From assembly GCF_000721235.1 (NCBI RefSeq), contig NZ_JOFH01000037.1, positions 1-59,178 on the forward strand: a DNA stretch of 59,178 nt, written 5' to 3'. The translations under genes and the position numbers were made by a program. Position 1 is the first letter of the stretch. The number at the start of each line of letters is the position of its first letter. The stretch is from Streptomyces olivaceus. Its GTDB lineage: Bacteria > Actinomycetota > Actinomycetes > Streptomycetales > Streptomycetaceae. The notes below the pieces were generated by a model. The model saw only the letters and a program-made list of their open reading frames with translations. It did not search any database and was not told the DNA's origin. Shown piece by piece: positions 58,599-59,178 of this stretch.

Positions 58599-59178
58599 GT
58601 GCCCGCTCCCACCGGCGGCGCCCGGCCGCCCTACACCGACCTCGCGGCCCACCTGAAGGCCCTGCGGACCGCGGCGCGGCTCACCCAGCGCGACCTCGCA
58701 CACGCCGCGGCCGTCTCCCGCGGCACCGTCCAGAACGCCGAGACCGGCGCCGCGGCCCCCTCCCCCGGGGTCCTCGACGCCCTCCTCGACGCCTGCCGGG
58801 CCGACGAAGGAGCCCGCCGCCAGGCACACCGGCTGCGCACGTACGGCCGCGCTGCCACCCGTCGGCGGGACCGGGGCCGCCCGCCCGCGCCGGCGCCCGT
58901 CAACGTCCGCTCCCGCAGCGACCTCGCCGACGTCCTCGCCGAGATCTACGACAAAGCCGGCGCGCCCTCACACGCCGCCTTCACCCGGCCCGGCCCCGGC
59001 CTGGCCCCCATCCCCCGCACCACCCTCTACAACATCACCGCCCGCCGCCGGCTCCCCGCGACCGAGGAACAGCTCGACACCTACCTCACCATCTGCCGCG
59101 TCCGGCGCACCGACCACGCCCACCTCCACGCCGCCTGGCAGCGCCACCACGACCCCCACCACCCGCCGCCCCCCACCC
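58599..59178 (+). CDS. XRE-family regulator, cut by the window end
   Basis: From GTG 58599 the frame is open to the end of the window (193 codons). Residues 12-65 are an XRE HTH: YTDLAAHLKALRTAARLTQRDLAHAAAVSRGTVQNAETGAAAPSPGVLDALLDACRAD. A linker and a second HTH-like unit follow (SDLADVLAEIYDKAGAPSHAAFTRPG...IPRTTLYNITARRRLPATEEQLDTYLTICRV). The C-terminus lies outside the window. Members of this group in Streptomyces often have a further effector domain after such paired HTHs. Confidence 0.75.
   Translation, partial: MPAPTGGARPPYTDLAAHLKALRTAARLTQRDLAHAAAVSRGTVQNAETGAAAPSPGVLDALLDACRADEGARRQAHRLRTYGRAATRRRDRGRPPAPAPVNVRSRSDLADVLAEIYDKAGAPSHAAFTRPGPGLAPIPRTTLYNITARRRLPATEEQLDTYLTICRVRRTDHAHLHAAWQRHHDPHHPPPPT

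Overview
The window reads as an accessory region of a high-GC actinomycete, almost certainly Streptomyces. Coding frames have strong GC bias at third positions, there are many GTG starts and ATGA/GTGA overlaps, and several families are typical of that genus (DUF6207, DUF6083-like, DUF742, helicase-associated-domain helicases). Mobile-element debris is dense and there are no core housekeeping genes or RNA genes that I can see, which fits a chromosomal arm, a genomic island or a large plasmid.

Layout. 0.1-3.3 kb: an intact IS5-family element carrying a passenger gene, then a complete IS630-family element inserted at the stop codon of a small membrane-protein gene. 3.4-9.3 kb: a zinc-finger/XRE protein, DUF6207, a DUF1524 nuclease remnant, an ISAs1 element broken into two opposed halves that bracket a secreted NucA/NucB-type nuclease with a DUF6461 neighbour, and an IS5-type remnant. 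9.7-14.1 kb: a leftward UvrD-like helicase operon divergent from an unknown conserved gene, with an inverted-repeat operator region between them. 14.3-21.9 kb: a wHTH-like protein, a VOC protein, and a rightward cluster of 2OG-Fe(II) oxygenase, YncE-type propeller, unknown protein, MFS transporter and YcaQ/AlkX-type DNA glycosylase. 22-24.1 kb: a leader-less class A beta-lactamase-fold protein with a two-TM membrane partner. 25.4-27.3 kb: an SPFH protein and an NAD-kinase-like protein behind a 47-bp palindrome. 28.5-37.6 kb: a zinc-finger/J-domain protein, two wHTH-like proteins and a Tn7-like module (TnsA, TnsB, TnsC, TniQ) followed by an endonuclease VII-domain protein. 37.8-42 kb: a leftward group with an SMC-like protein whose P-loop is degenerate, a zinc-ribbon protein and a protein with a DnaX-tau-like domain. 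42.7-47.4 kb: a three-gene ATPase conflict system (middle component, SMC-like ATPase, PD-(D/E)XK nuclease). 48.2-49.7 kb: a membrane protein, sigma factor and DUF742 operon. 50.2-53.5 kb: an N-terminally truncated helicase and small unknown genes. 53.9-57.4 kb: a second, more canonical ABC three-component system (REase effector, MC2, ABC ATPase). 58.3 kb to the end: a small membrane protein and a truncated XRE regulator.

The most striking parts are the two different SMC/ABC three-component conflict operons. Both have their 3' ends against the decayed 3' end of a helicase-associated-domain helicase gene. They lie in the same island as a Tn7-like transposition module, which suggests a defence island assembled at repeated helicase-tail junctions. 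No search could be run, so family names rest on motifs read by eye.
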